Shown: piece after piece, positions 37,374 to 48,772 of the stretch | How the letters are laid out: the number at the start of each line of letters is the position of its first letter | Numbering within the stretch: position 1 is the first letter of the stretch | Assembly: GCF_026914185.1 (NCBI RefSeq) | Contig: NC_070565.1 | Span: 2,170,001 to 2,234,000, forward strand | Source: Puccinia triticina | Lineage: Eukaryota; Basidiomycota; Pucciniomycetes; Pucciniales; Pucciniaceae | Direction: 5' to 3' | Length of the DNA stretch: 64,000 nucleotides | The notes under the pieces: model-generated | The model's database searches: none | Told to the model about the DNA's origin: nothing | What the model saw: the letters and a program-made list of their open reading frames with translations, nothing else | Position numbers and translations under genes: made by a program

Positions 37374-38137
37374 TGGAATTTTTCTTTAATAGAATATAAT
37401 TCAAGTATTAGTTTTTCGGTCTTATTGGATAGCTATAAGGAGATGAGGAGTGGGTTCTAAGGGAGGAGAATCTTACCGGTTCGCAAGGCCGGCAAGGGGT
37501 AGACGGGGTTAGTTTGAGTAGATGGTTTAAAGTAGGTATGGGAGTAGTTCTATTATCAATTTATATTAGTGAGTCAGTCTTCAGTCTTACTGGAGCGGAG
37601 TAAAGGAGAAGATAAAAACTCACAGAAATATTTCTGTGAAGTCTTGCAGGTTTCTGGAAAGCGGAGATGTGCGAGAGAACTAAGTTGGGGTTGTATTGCT
37701 GGGCACAAGGCTGCCTTTTATAGGCAAGGAGTCTACAGGGTAGCATAGTGAGGCGGTTGAGTAGTACAAGAGGAAAGGGATATGTCCCATTGGATGGGAC
37801 GGTACAAGATGAAGGGAAAGAGACGGATAAGGACAAGATGGATGACCGGACTTGTAGAAGTCCGGTCGTAACTATATGACTAATATACAAGCTCGGGATA
37901 TATAAGAGGCAAGAGCGCCAAATAGAGCAAGGAGATATAACTTAGATGATAGAGAGAGACGCCGGTCTTGGCTAAGACCGGTTCCGTAGATACAAGGAAG
38001 AATCACCGAGAGCGGCGGAATAAGAGTGAGAGTCCGAGAGCGGACAGAAGGGAGGCCATTAGATGGCCAAAAATACTGTACCGGATAAGGCGAAGACAGC
38101 AGGGTCTTCACAAGAGGCCAGGATATCTGGCCAAACA
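37374..38137 (-). repeat. Candidate Gypsy 2 5' LTR
   Basis: On the minus strand this starts TGTTTGGCCAGATATCCTGG and has a TATA-like CTTATATATCC (near 37900). It ends around AAAATTCCA, just upstream of the gag start at 37315. There is no second LTR in the window to confirm the ends, so the boundaries are tentative. Confidence 0.4.
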
Positions 38138-38622
38138 CAAGTGAAAATGCATAGTAACCTTGACTTAACTCACACTTTCACCCTATCAAAACAGTTTTTC
38201 ACCATTTTTTTTAGCAGGATTCAAAGTAATTCCTGCATTTCCAAGAAACTGGGCTTGACTAATTTTAATGCAACATATACACATTCCAACATTCTAAAAC
38301 CAATAATATCAAGTTAAATCAACACAAGGATGCAGAACCTAGCACTGACTTTAAGAGACGCCCCAGGGGACTGTGGTGTTCAGGTTGAAGGGAAGTCCTC
38401 CAGTTGCGTTACATAAAATCGGGCCGTTTATGTAGCAAAGTTTGAGTTTAGCTGAGCTGTGTCACAAGGTTTTACATGTCCTGTTCGCAAGTTGATATGA
38501 AAAATTTTCGAGTGCGGTCGGAGGAGAGAGTCGGCATATATCCAACTCTTCCATCCACATCACCCACCACCACCCACCACCAACGACGACGAAAGCGACC
38601 TCAATAGATTAATCAATCAGAC
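38138..38622. other. Upstream region of the E2 gene
   Basis: No ORF or repeat of note. A CACCCACCACCACCCACCAC tract at about 38560-38580 lies in the probable 5' leader of the E2 gene. No clear TATA box was identified. Confidence 0.4.
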
Positions 38623-39954
38623 ATGGCCTCCCGGAACAAACGAGTAATGAAGGAGATCCAGGACTGTCAGAAGGAAGCTGCCTCCACCCAAATCAACATT
38701 CAAGTCAGTTGACACTTCCAAAGCAAAAGTCCACTCTTCTTCTCTTGCATTCATCCATCCATATACTGTCTATCTTACCTTCTTACTGTTTTCGACCCGG
38801 TTTGGGTCGGTCGATACACTCCTTTAGATGATCGGCGAAGATCTCTCGAAGTTGCGTGGTCAGTTTCCTGGGCCTGCAAACAGCCCATACGAAGGCGGCA
38901 CATTTGAAGGTTTGCCCTTTTGCCGCGTACTAGTCGATCAGTTCTGAAAACCCCATCTCTCAATTTGATTTATGGTGTTTGAGCTCACCCGAACCTTGAA
39001 AACTATTTACCTTTTTCAACAGTGGCTATTGAGGTCCCTCCGAGGTATCCTTTTGAACCGTTGAAGGTAAACAAGCTCGTCCAATCCACCTATGTAAATT
39101 GTTTCTCACAAATTTCGCTGGTGCTGACTTCGGAGATTTGTTACCACAGATGAAGTTCATCACCAAAGTCTACCATCCCAACGTCTCCTCCCAATCTGGC
39201 GCGATCTGTCTCGATATTCTTAAGGACGCCTGGTCCCCCGTCTTAACCCTCAAAACCACTCTCGTCAGCCTCCAGAGTCTGTTGTGTAGTCCTGAACCTA
39301 ACGATCCTCAAGATGCTGAGGTAGACCCCTCCTCCTTATATATACTCTCTTGTTTACCTTTCGTTCGGTTGCTCACCTTAACCCATATCACTTTTAAATA
39401 AATAAAATAAACAGGTTGCCAAGGTCTATTTATCTGATCGATCAGTTTATGAGAGGACAGCCCGTTATTGGACCGAAGTGAGTTGAACAATGAAAATATG
39501 AAAGATGAGGGGGAAGCAGATTGACTGATTGAATTCAAAAAAAATGGTCTAGATGTACGCGTCTGGCGGGGCAAAATCAGGCGGGGGAAAGTCCAGCGGG
39601 GGCAAGCAGGGGACGTCTTCGTCAAGCGAGCCACGACCGGCCTCATCCACGACGCCACAAGCGACAGTAGCCAGCGCGGCAAAGTCTTCCTCGACAGTGT
39701 TACCGGGGTCAGCGCGAACGAGGCCGAGCGCGCCCGAGGTCGAGGTACGCACCCTATCGAGCGACATGGAGGATCAGATCATGTGCTTCGGCTTGGATCG
39801 GGCCACGGTCACTCGCTTCCAGACGATGGGCTTCTCGCCTGACCTCGTCATCAAGGTCCTCATCGACCTCAAGTACCAACCCCCTTACGTTAACAACGAC
39901 AATCTCCAGATCCCTGATGATGAGGTCTTGGAGGCTTTGTTGCTGGTCCAATAG
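38623..39954 (+). CDS. UBC1: Ubiquitin-conjugating enzyme E2 with UBA domain (Ubc1/UBE2K type)
   Basis: This E2 enzyme carries activated ubiquitin as a thioester and, in the Ubc1 class, builds Lys48-linked chains for proteasomal turnover. The six exons are 38623-38703, 38828-38909, 39023-39066, 39150-39320, 39415-39477 and 39553-39954. All introns are GT...AG, phases agree, and the product is 280 residues. The UBC fold starts [13 protein letters not shown] and contains [15 protein letters not shown]. The HPN motif (VYHPNV) and catalytic Cys89 in [14 protein letters not shown] follow. A Ser/Lys/Gly/Pro-rich linker (about 155-215) leads to the C-terminal UBA domain ([20 protein letters not shown]). 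It is longer than yeast Ubc1 (215 residues) because of the linker. No lesions were seen. It is the clearest intact host gene here. Confidence 0.93.
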
Positions 39955-40306
39955 TCTCCCTATTTTTATCATTATTTTGTACTTCATCCCCCATCCGTGC
40001 CTTCATTTTTCATATCAAAAACATTTCAATCATCCACATAATTTGCGCATACACATATAAATATAATATTTATATGACCATATACATATGTTGATGGATA
40101 TCAACAATACGTGCATATGCGAAACTTGTCTAAAGCTTCCGTAGCCTTATGTATATGTTTTCATAGGAGGTTGGATGGGATGGATGATTGTTACATAGTG
40201 GCTAGACAGAGAAGACTGTGAAGACCAAAACACTGATGGACAGTTGGCCAGTCACCTGCATCTATGTTGTATAAGGCTGGATTATTACTGTAACAACATA
40301 TATAGC
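39955..40306. other. Downstream region of the E2 gene
   Basis: AT-rich 3' flank with a stretch of ATATAAATATAATATTTATATG near 40050. No gene seen. It ends at the TSD of the MULE-like element. Confidence 0.4.
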
Positions 40307-40315
40307 ATTGTCTAG

Positions 40316-41679
40316 GGGGATGTTGAAATTTGCAAAGTACGTTTTGCAAGGTGCGAGGCCTTGTAAAAGTAGGTGCCTGCAAAATTACACATTTCCTAAG
40401 CAATGTGTAATTTTACAAGCACCTCCCCAAAAAATGCACACCGCAAATCAGGGGCTCGTTAACTACACCTTGGAAAATTCCAAGATCAGCGTCTGCATGC
40501 TTAAATTTACAGGGTGGGCTCTTACAAAGTCCCCCTGCGCATAAAAAGGACTTTGCAAAATTATAGCGAAGTCTGTTCATTCAGTAATTTTGCAAAGGGT
40601 GCAGCCAAAAAAAAAAAAAACACATCCAACACCTCGTGAAAAACGCCTCGCAAAAGTCAATCCAATGGCCATTTATTACATATTTACAAGCTATATACAT
40701 AATTTTACAAGCTGTTATTTTGAAGAGAGAGGGAGACAAAAAGAAAGATTTGCAAGCTATGTACATATTTTTACGACTTGTTTTTTTAGGAAAAGAAGAA
40801 AAAATGGAAGAAGGAACTCGCCATTTTTTTTTGAGAGAGACAAAGAAGAATATCAAAAGAAGAGAGAAGGATTCTGAACCCAATGAGCAAGAGAATGGGG
40901 AAAATGACGGGACAAATTCAGTTCTATGAACGCCTACCACTTGTTTGTCTTTTAGGGGAATCTGCCGCTGGAATCGGTTGAGAAGGCAATTCTTTCCGAC
41001 CAGTCTTGATCGGCTTTGGTTTGGGCTTGGTAGGCACCTCGGTTTCGTTGGTGGTCGTATTTTCAGGCATTTTCTTGCAACCAGTCTTGATTGGGTTTGG
41101 ATTTGGCTTTGTAGCCATGCTGGTTTGATTGTTAGAGACATCAGCTTGGGTGTCAACGGTCAAAGGGATGATGGGCAGTGAGAGCGAAGAGGAACAAGGG
41201 GGGGACAGGTCCGACAGACTAACTCGCACTGTGTGATTCCCTGGTCCATGGTTATGACACATGCAGGAATTTGCAATGGGCACGTTGGTGGAGGCCGTGT
41301 ATGTACATAAGTTTCAATGGCCTTGTTAGTTGAGGGACGAGGGCGTGTGAATTTCAATAATTCAAATCATTTATTTGAAATTTGCCAAGTCCTCAAACTT
41401 AGTTTGCAGCGGCTGCTGGTCGAGGCCTTGTGAATTTGAATATTTCAAACTATAAATTTCAAATTACAAGCCCAAAGCCGGGCATCGTAAACAAGGCCAC
41501 GCAAAACTCCATGCCTGTCAAGTTCTGATAGAGTTTTGCAGGGCCACGTTTACAAGACCCCGGTTTACAATGTACAAATATTGCTGAAGCACATGTAAAA
41601 TTACACTTTGGCTGGGTTAGGTGTACTTTGACAAGGCCTCGCACCTTGCAAAACAGAGTTTGCAAAATTCACCTACCCC
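40316..41679. mobile_element. MULE-like TIR element, 9-bp TSD
   Basis: A perfect 9-bp TSD ATTGTCTAG (40307-40315 and 41680-41688) flanks a 1364-bp element. Its ends are imperfect inverted repeats of about 60-80 bp sharing TTTTGCAAGGTGCGAGGCCT. A 9-bp TSD points to the Mutator superfamily. There is no transposase. Inside, a minus-strand frame (41283-40924) encodes a duplicated Pro/Lys block (KPNPNPIKTG and KPKPKPIKTG). This could be captured host or unrelated sequence. Many TTTACAAG/CTTGTAAA motifs recur. Confidence 0.75.
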
Positions 41680-41725
41680 ATTGTCTAGTGATTTCTGCAA
41701 AAGACAAGGTCAAGTGCATACACCG

Positions 41726-44096
41726 TCACCTTTCTTTCCCAGCGATGTATTCTTGATAAGACAACACTTCAGCTGGTTTCATGTAACCGCCCCTGCCAAT
41801 CGGTACCCATGGAATAATGGGTAGTGAGTTTGCCGATCGCCAAGAGAAGAAATCCAAGCGCAGCGCTTGGGCAATGGTTGTATCCGAGGGAACCTGCGTG
41901 CCGGTGATGGTGTCTAGGATCAGAGCATGTGTCCGGGTCCAGATGGGTTCAGGGGTGCTGGTGCCTCGAAGAGTCAAGAAGTCAATCGCCAGACAGACGT
42001 CTGTGAGAGAGGTTGCCGGCTGACGGTCAAGCAGCAACGCAAACAAGCCACAAACACCTGTTTGGATAAAATTAGTATCGGGACAAACAACGACTTTTTT
42101 TTGAAGAAAGCTTACCAAATAAACAGAAAGAAAGCAAAAATTGAAAGGGATGTTGACCCTGCATCCGACTAAAGAAACCTGCATGGTTTCTATCTGAGGT
42201 GCGGCAGGCGAGAAAGTATCAATACGCCTTCTGACACGATTCAATTTTGCGTTGGAAACCTAGCAGATATCTCAATTGTGGCCCGTCAGGGCCCGAGCTT
42301 GCAAAAATCGCTTCCATGACAACATTGGCCCACTCCCCCGTCTGGGTTGGTGGCGGATGGGTGTAGGAGAACAGCATCTTTCGGAATCGATTTTCTACCT
42401 CATTTGGCAGGACCACGGACACGTTGTTGACTGTTTTGATGTCCAGAGCGGGGTGGAGATATTTGCCGAAAGTACTTGGGAAAAAAAGCTCTTTGCCATT
42501 GTCAGGTTGTGGTTCTGCTACTCTTAGCTTTATCATACCTGCTGGTGTCACTCATTCATGACCTGTCATTTACAGGTCTTACCCTCAATTAGGGATCTTC
42601 ATGTGACACCAGTGGATGTTCATTCACCCACCTGCAGCCATTCATATCCAAGCATCCTTAGTACAGTGGTTAGTACACTTGACATGGATATAAGAGACAT
42701 GGGTTCAACTCCCATAGGACACATAATATTTTATGGAGTTTCACAGCCATCTGTGAAGGGTCAGTTTAATGATAGCCGATATAATGAATGTTAGAACAAG
42801 CTCACCTGGGTTGACCTGGCTGAGCCACTCAGTAACTGTTTTGCAGGCTGGCTCTGCAAGATAGAGCCTGTCAATAGGGGCATGAACAGTGTCCTCTTGT
42901 GATAATGACTCAATGAGTGCATCCAGCTGGACCGCGGCCACACGAACAAACTCGATCGTTACGTTGAATGAACCATGGCGGGCAAGCAACATAGCCAAGT
43001 CCTTGTGCCCCAGGACGGGACGAAGCAAAGATCAGGCGGAAGCGGCTAAAGCAGCGGCAGGAGGGGGAGCAGCGGCGGCAACCGGAGGGGAGTGATATAT
43101 CTATCGGTACAAGGACGCGTTAAAAACCAGTTCTTACAGTAGACAATCGTACGAAAAGAAGACTTACGCGACGAACGAGCTCATCCAAGTACTGCCGGTG
43201 GGATGCCGACATAGGAATAAACGCGAGCGCATCTAGGGCTTCATCTGCTGTCGAGAGTGTCTCTGGGAGGGTCCTGGGTGGAGATGGCGATGGGGTGACA
43301 GGTGCGGCGGCAACGGGGGTGGAGGCCCGGGCATGTACTGCATCGCGATTGATGGGAGCATATCCATCAGAGAACGAAGAGGCCTTGTGCTCTGGTTTCA
43401 CTGTTGCTTTTTGGATACTCGTAAAAACGTCGTTGAATGAAGGAGCTTCTTTCCCTTGGAGGCTTTGCTCCACGGAGGATGCAAACGTTTGAGGGTCGAC
43501 ACCGATGGGCGCAACAATCCCACCAGCTCGTCGACGGTGACTTTGAGTTGCTTGAGCTCGGCTGTGACCCGGATTAATTTGGCGAAGGTGGCCTCCGAGC
43601 CCGGGCCCTTGTTCCTAACAAGGGCGATCATTTGCTTGGCCAGGGATAACTTGCGTTGACGGACGGACGGGCTGTATTTCTGTTCGAGCAGCACGAAGAT
43701 CGAGTAGGGGTCCTCTTCATCGGTGCTGTTGATGACGGCAAGGATATCCAAATGGACGGTGGACCAAAGGAGCCGGGCAATCGAGTTCTGCTCGTCGACG
43801 AGGCGGCTGGTGAAGTTGCTTGCTGCCGACGTGAACTTCTCGATATGGAAGACGTTTCGCAGCGTCCGATTGATCCCCTTCTCCCAGATCTCGAAGTTTG
43901 AACCGTCGCGCTTGAGCCTGGTCTTTTGGGGGTTGTTGGCGTGGTGGATGCCCAGCGGGTTTCTATTGAAGTCGCGAATCACGACTTCGGCTCGGGTGAG
44001 CACTCCGGCTGGATTTCCAAGCTGGCGAAGCTGTTTCTTGATGCGCTCGAGTTCTTGTTTTAAAGCATAGAAATCGGAGGCCGTAGGTTCTGCCAT
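41726..44096 (-). CDS. Five-exon gene with Copia Gag-like N-terminus, C-terminus unknown
   Basis: Minus-strand exons with matching splice phases: 44096-43168, 43001-42806, 42538-42260, 42193-42116 and 42057-41726 (all GT...AG). Exon 1 encodes a Copia-type Gag domain (FEIWEKGINRTLRNVFHIEK, LWSTVHLDILAVI, YSPSVRQRKLSLAKQM) and a Pro/Ser-rich tail. It needs either a one-base insertion near 43513 or an unusual 56-nt intron (donor after GAGCTG) to keep one frame. Exons 2-5 (DLAMLLARHGSFNVTIEFVR, FFPSTFGKYLHPALDI, VCGLFALLLDRQPATSL, GRGGYMKPAEVLSYQEYIAG) match nothing I recognise. No protease, RT or integrase and no LTRs flank it. Either a domesticated Gag fusion or a host gene with a dead Gag insertion. 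Confidence 0.55.
42652..42723 (+). tRNA. tRNA-like sequence (decayed or pseudo-tRNA)
   Basis: A 72-nt sequence folds close to a cloverleaf. The D arm is GTAC-AGTGGTTA-GTAC, and the T arm is a perfect ATGGG-TTCAACT-CCCAT. The A box TAGTACAGTGG and B box GGTTCAACTCC are intact. The acceptor stem has 5 of 7 pairs. The anticodon stem is weak and the loop CATGGAT lacks U33, so the anticodon cannot be trusted. It resembles tRNA-Asp in its 5' half. It lies antisense in the second intron of the Gag-like gene. Confidence 0.45.
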
Positions 44097-44848
44097 TTCA
44101 CTGGTGTTTTGAGTGTTCTTCGGTGATGTTCTAGTTTGCCTCAGTTCAGTATTCCTTCCTCAAATGTTTTCTTTCTTTTCTGATTCATCATATACCACCG
44201 GCGGGACATTTTCGGGACAAGGGCGATGCTGAGACACCTTGTAAAACATCCCCTTGTATGTATTTAAATATTTATGTGAAAGGTACGACGTCCCGTCAAA
44301 CCTACGACACTTGCAGATGTCGATTTGGGCAAGAAAAATGTTCAAGACCTCAAGGCTTGAAAGGGAGTCTGCGAATCTCAAATCAAGCAAGAAATGTAAC
44401 ATTTTCTTGCTTGATTGATCATGCATGTCAGAACAAACAAATGAAGGTAGGATTGCAAAGAAATTTGTTGAAAGAAAGAGAGAGGGAAAAAGGTGATAAA
44501 AAAAAGTTCAGAAGAGCATAATAAAAAGGGAAAGATAGGGAGGTCAAGTGACCTGCTAACGTCCTTTAACAGTTCATTGATCCGCCAATCGACAGCCTCC
44601 TTCAGAAGTGTGAAAAATCACATGACATCATTGCTGCCAATCAGTCAAGGGGCCTTGGTCATAGCTGTTTTTTTTTCTTCTCATCGGGCGCAACCTAGGA
44701 GAAGAAGAGCCGGATGCAAAACAAACACAGCGGAGCAGTGGGAATATGATTCGTGAAGGTGGTTGGGTTGGAAATTAAATACCATGTTGAAGTATGCCTT
44801 TCCCTCTGATACATATCCCTCCGATAGATGCTTTCAGCCTCTCCAGCT
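44097..44848. other. Intergenic region with a strong hairpin
   Basis: No gene recognised. At 44381-44417 a 14-bp perfect inverted repeat (AATCAAGCAAGAAA and its complement, with a loop of about 9 nt) could form a stable RNA or DNA hairpin. It lies between the 5' end of the Gag-like gene and the 3' end of the next minus-strand gene. Confidence 0.45.
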
Positions 44849-46184
44849 CTAAACCCAAGTGGCTAGGTGTTCAACTCCAAAGGACAAGATCACATCCAAC
44901 AACTGTTTACTTGCCTCATCCCAACATTGTTTCAAGTCCGGAATGAAAGGTTTCAAGTGAGGCTCGGGTAAATCATCTTCGATTTCGGCCAGGAGGGGAA
45001 TCAGAACCGAATCTAGGATGGTCAAGGTGGATTCCATGTCCTTTGGAAGGCATTGGACTGAATAACGAATGCTGTCTTGATCCTCATCCGAGATTTCTGG
45101 AGCGGGGCGGTCCAGAGACATCAAGAGGTTGGACAGATGGTTAAGGCTGTCGATCGCTGTAGGGGTTTCGTGTAACTGCCTGATTGTCTCGGAGTTGAGC
45201 TCTAGTGTTGTACCCCGTGCTAATACCATCCGTTTCTGCCAAATCTTTTCTGTGGTTTTTGTGACCAAGATCCTTGCTAACTTGACAAGCGGTATGGCTG
45301 ACTGAGCAGCTACAAAAATCAATTCCGTTTTGGCGTTTGTCTGCTCATTATTGTTAGGATCGGCTGCCGGTGTTGATTGGGTCGTGCAGTTCGTTCGGCA
45401 AGTGAGTGTCTCTAGAACATCATTAACTGTTACGGATGCTCCTATCCAAGCTATGTGGATGATAGTCCAGTCGGATCTTCGGCACCATAGGATCGTTCTA
45501 GCAATCGTCTTGTTGCAATAAGATATAGTGGCCTGGATTCTTTCCCTCAAATCGGATCCCTCCTTCAAATCATCTTCGACCGTGATATCCGCGATAGCGC
45601 ACCATCGGATAAAGAGCGGAAGTAGATACCGGAACAAATGGTGATAGATATCGCTTCCTACTAGAAGCTTGATTCTCTTTTGTAGATAAGAGCATCGAAA
45701 GGCTTTCAACTTCTGTAGGTCGTGATCATGGTTTTCGTCTGCTAGAGGTGATTCAAGGGTGAGGGAGACGACGGCCGATACAGTGCTTTCTAAAGTCTTG
45801 TCGAGATTTGATAGGATCTCTAGAGTTGCATCGGCGACTGGTATTGGGTTTTTCTCGGGATCGATTAAGTCGAGTGAGTTTAGAAGCAAGGTGAGCTGAT
45901 CTTGGATTGAAGGAAGAAGGATCGAAAGCAGCTTTTCTCAGATTTTCATTTTTCCGGCTATGTCCTCGATGGTCAGGCTTGGATCTCTCTTGGCTGGCGT
46001 CAGATGGTCGGGCTCGAAGCTGTGCTTGCCGGCCAACCTGTGCAAAACACGGAGAAGGGAGACTGTATGTATATGTACATCAACGTAAGTGATGTGCAGG
46101 TCTGATCCAGATGATGCTGTAGAAACGGGTGGTGGACTGACGAAGTTCTTCCCCATAGCGCGTCGTCTGCTGCATCGCTTCCAT
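44849..46184 (-). CDS. Unrecognised alpha-helical protein gene, one in-frame TGA
   Basis: The main minus-strand exon (about 46040-44849) ends VILSFGVEHLATWV. It is Leu-rich and helical (LLLNSLDLIDPEKNP, LEILSNLDKTLESTVSAVVS, DIYHHLFRYLLPLFIRWCAI, LWCRRSDWTIIHIAWIGAS). From memory it resembles rust-lineage hypothetical families, but no function is known. An upstream exon probably starts MEAMQQTTRYGEELR at 46184. An intron ends before the GTTGGCCGGC exon near 46040; the exact donor is unresolved. A TGA at 45938-45940 lies between GKMKI and EKLLSILLPSIQ, and CGA fits there. The gene is therefore a pseudogene, a read-through gene, or starts downstream at about 45889. Confidence 0.5.
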
Positions 46185-46832
46185 TGTGGTTTGCGGGCTG
46201 TTCCGAACTTAACACAAGTCCTCCCCGCCAGCGTCTCCTCGGAGAGGCTTAGTTAAGCTCGGGCTGTTCTCACCTGGGGTATGGGGACACTGAATCTGAG
46301 ATCACAACTTCCCTCTGCCAACAATGGGCCGTTGCACAATGGTACCGTGGATGTTTTTTTGCTCGAAAACAGTCACGGATACATATACCGGATCCGTACC
46401 GACGGCTAATTTACGACAGATCGAGCCACGTATTTGCCCCCCGAGTGTAGACCCCCCATCGGCCCGCCCGGCTGGACTGTGCTAGTGGCTCCGATCGAAG
46501 ACTTGCAAGTTTGGTTGTCGATGAATACATTCGCTCACTAGCAACATCCAGCACGCGGGATTCGCATCGATGCATGGCTGGCCTGAAGCAGCGGCTTGAG
46601 GGATTGGAAGCAGGTAAGATCAGTCGTTTATTAGAAGGCCAATGGTTGACTCGTGAATTGCTTGTGTTCTTCTTGCAGACCGACTACATAATCGAATAAG
46701 ACCAGAGAGCGTCTACCAGTGGATTCCTCTTTCCAAATCAACAGCCGGGCACGCTCAACGAGGGAGACCCACCCTACAAGCTTACACCGCCCATCCGCCT
46801 TCAATCGACCGGACAAAGCGGTCCACAATATA

Positions 46833-48545
46833 ATGGCGGTCGGTTCTTCCAACATGACAGTGACCGAAGCACCTATCCCACATCCGACAAGCTCTCCAGC
46901 CCCGCCGGAGTCTCAGGCTCCTCCACAGCAGCTCCCCAATCAACCGGTCCGTCTTCCACCTCCCCCCGTCGGCCCCTTACCCCTCGATCCGGGCTCAGTC
47001 GATCCCACCGCTGGCTCATCAGCCGCTGCAATCGCCCGGTCCGCTGCTTCTTCCATGGCGTTCATTTTCAAACGTCCTCCGCTTCGGTTTTTCCGACCAG
47101 TCAAGAGTTTGTCCTAGCATCTTTATCCTCTTCCGATCGATTCTTCGCTAACCTGGGAGGTTGAATTGCCGTTCTTTTGCCTGCATTACGTTCAAGTTTC
47201 GACCTATGGCGCTTTGCAAGTTATGGCTGAGGAGCGTGGGAGACCCGTATCCTTAAAGTTCGTTCAGTCGGTCATCAAGAAAGAAGGTCCATGGAAATTC
47301 ATTCTGAACCACACCCTACCACCATTCTTCTTCAACACACTCATTGGACTGACTCTATTTACAACTTACACGAGTATCGAAAATCAACTTTCGAAATCGC
47401 AACCTCATCTACATCCATACCTGGTGCCGGCTCTGGCTGGTAGCGTCGCTGGTGCCGCCCAGAGCTTAATTTCAGCCCCACTTGACAATCTCAGGCTGTT
47501 ACAAGTCAGTCAGGCTAATTCTGGGCTTGGATCATCATCATCCTCATCCACGAAGATTCAATTTAAAGGATGGATCCCTTTGCTCAAACAAGTCATGCTT
47601 CCCTTATCTCTCAGCACACATCCTGGCTCAAACTCAACAGGTTCCGAACGGTTCAAACTTTGGGCTAGTAGAGGATGGGGCATGTTGGGCTTGAGCGTGA
47701 TAAAAGATTCGCTGGGATTTGCAACGTTCTTTTCGATCTTTCAGATCGGACGTGATTTAGGCAAAAGACTAGCAAATTCAGTTGATCGGTCAATTCACAT
47801 CGTCTGGACCGGCTCCGAGGATCATGATGAGTTTGTCGGCGCGAGAGGCTGGACGGGTCGGATCCTTCAGTCTTGTGTGATCGTGCTGAGCGGGGCGACA
47901 GCTGGGTGGGCCTACGGTATCGTCGCCGAACCTTTCGAGGCGCTCCGCCGAGCTTTATGGCAAGCACGACTGGATTGGGCCTCGATCCATCTAAACGACA
48001 CACCAGCTAACAAAACCAAGGTTGCGGACAAATCATCTTCGTATGCCAGTCGGCATCCTCCTCACCACCCTCACCCTCGCCATCAGCATTCAAGCTTCAC
48101 CAATTTCAACAGAGTCCGATCAAGTCACTGTTGGAGGAGCAAAAAATCCAAACTTGGCCATCAGTTTGCTTTGCCATCATTCCTATCAAAAGCTCAGCGC
48201 ACACCCGACACTCGGAAACCAATGATCGGATCTCAGAAGCCACCGTCGATATTCAAAATCCTGAAACACAACCTTCAGAACAGGCGCAAAGGATTGGATA
48301 TCTTCGGCGAGCTGATTTCGAGCATCAAGCGTCCAAAGATTAGAGTCACCGATTCTAACAGCACCAACGCAATGAAACTCGATGCGTCCGGAAATCTCTT
48401 CCACTTCTTTCGCGCCCGGGCACACAAGAAACCTTTGTCTATCAAGACTGCTACTCGGGTCACTGGGTTCAGAAGCTTTATTCTCTCTCCATATTCAATT
48501 GGGTTCTTTGTTTGGGCAGTTTGTAGTGGTGATCTGACCGTTTGA
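46833..48545 (+). CDS. Mitochondrial carrier family-like protein
   Basis: A membrane transporter of the inner-mitochondrial-membrane carrier family; substrate unknown. The start is probably MAVGSSNMTVTEAP at 46833, followed by a Pro-rich N-terminus. An intron of about 120 bp ends at 47196 (donor about 47074, uncertain), and the long exon 47197-48545 follows. It contains two carrier signatures of the PX[D/E]XX[K/R] type: PLDNLR (near 47480) and PFEALR (near 47935). It also has hydrophobic segments (FFFNTLIGLTLFTTY, SVIKDSLGFATFFSIF, CVIVLSGATAGWAYGIV) and a final helix ILSPYSIGFFVWAVCSG. A long basic, Ser-rich loop between the last repeats is atypical. A third signature is not obvious. The stop lies 12 bp before a MITE. 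Confidence 0.7.
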
Positions 48546-48557
48546 ATCTCCCTGATA

Positions 48558-48772
48558 GGGAGATTCAAAGTTGGTTGGGTGCAAATTGCATAGAATTTTG
48601 CAAGCTGGTGTTCAAGACTTTTCTTGATCATTACCTTGCAAAAAAGATATTCAAAAAGGCTTTAGGGGCCAAGTAAAATGTGGCTTGCATGCAACATGGT
48701 GTTCAAGATCTGACTTGAATGCTGACTTGCAAATGTGCATGCAAGTTGCACCTGGCCCACTTTGAAACCCCC
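48558..48772. mobile_element. MITE with GGGGGTTTCAAA-type ends, 215 bp
   Basis: The right end reads (inverted) GGGGGTTTCAAAGTGGGCCA; the left end begins GGGAGATTCAAAGTTGG. TA is duplicated (48556-48557 and 48773-48774). It is related to 32493-32692. It starts just 3' of the carrier gene stop codon, so it may supply that gene's 3' UTR. Confidence 0.72.

Noticed and set aside
42652..42723. Functional tRNA gene
   Set aside because: Two acceptor mismatches, a weak anticodon stem and no U33 argue against function. Retained only as tRNA-like.
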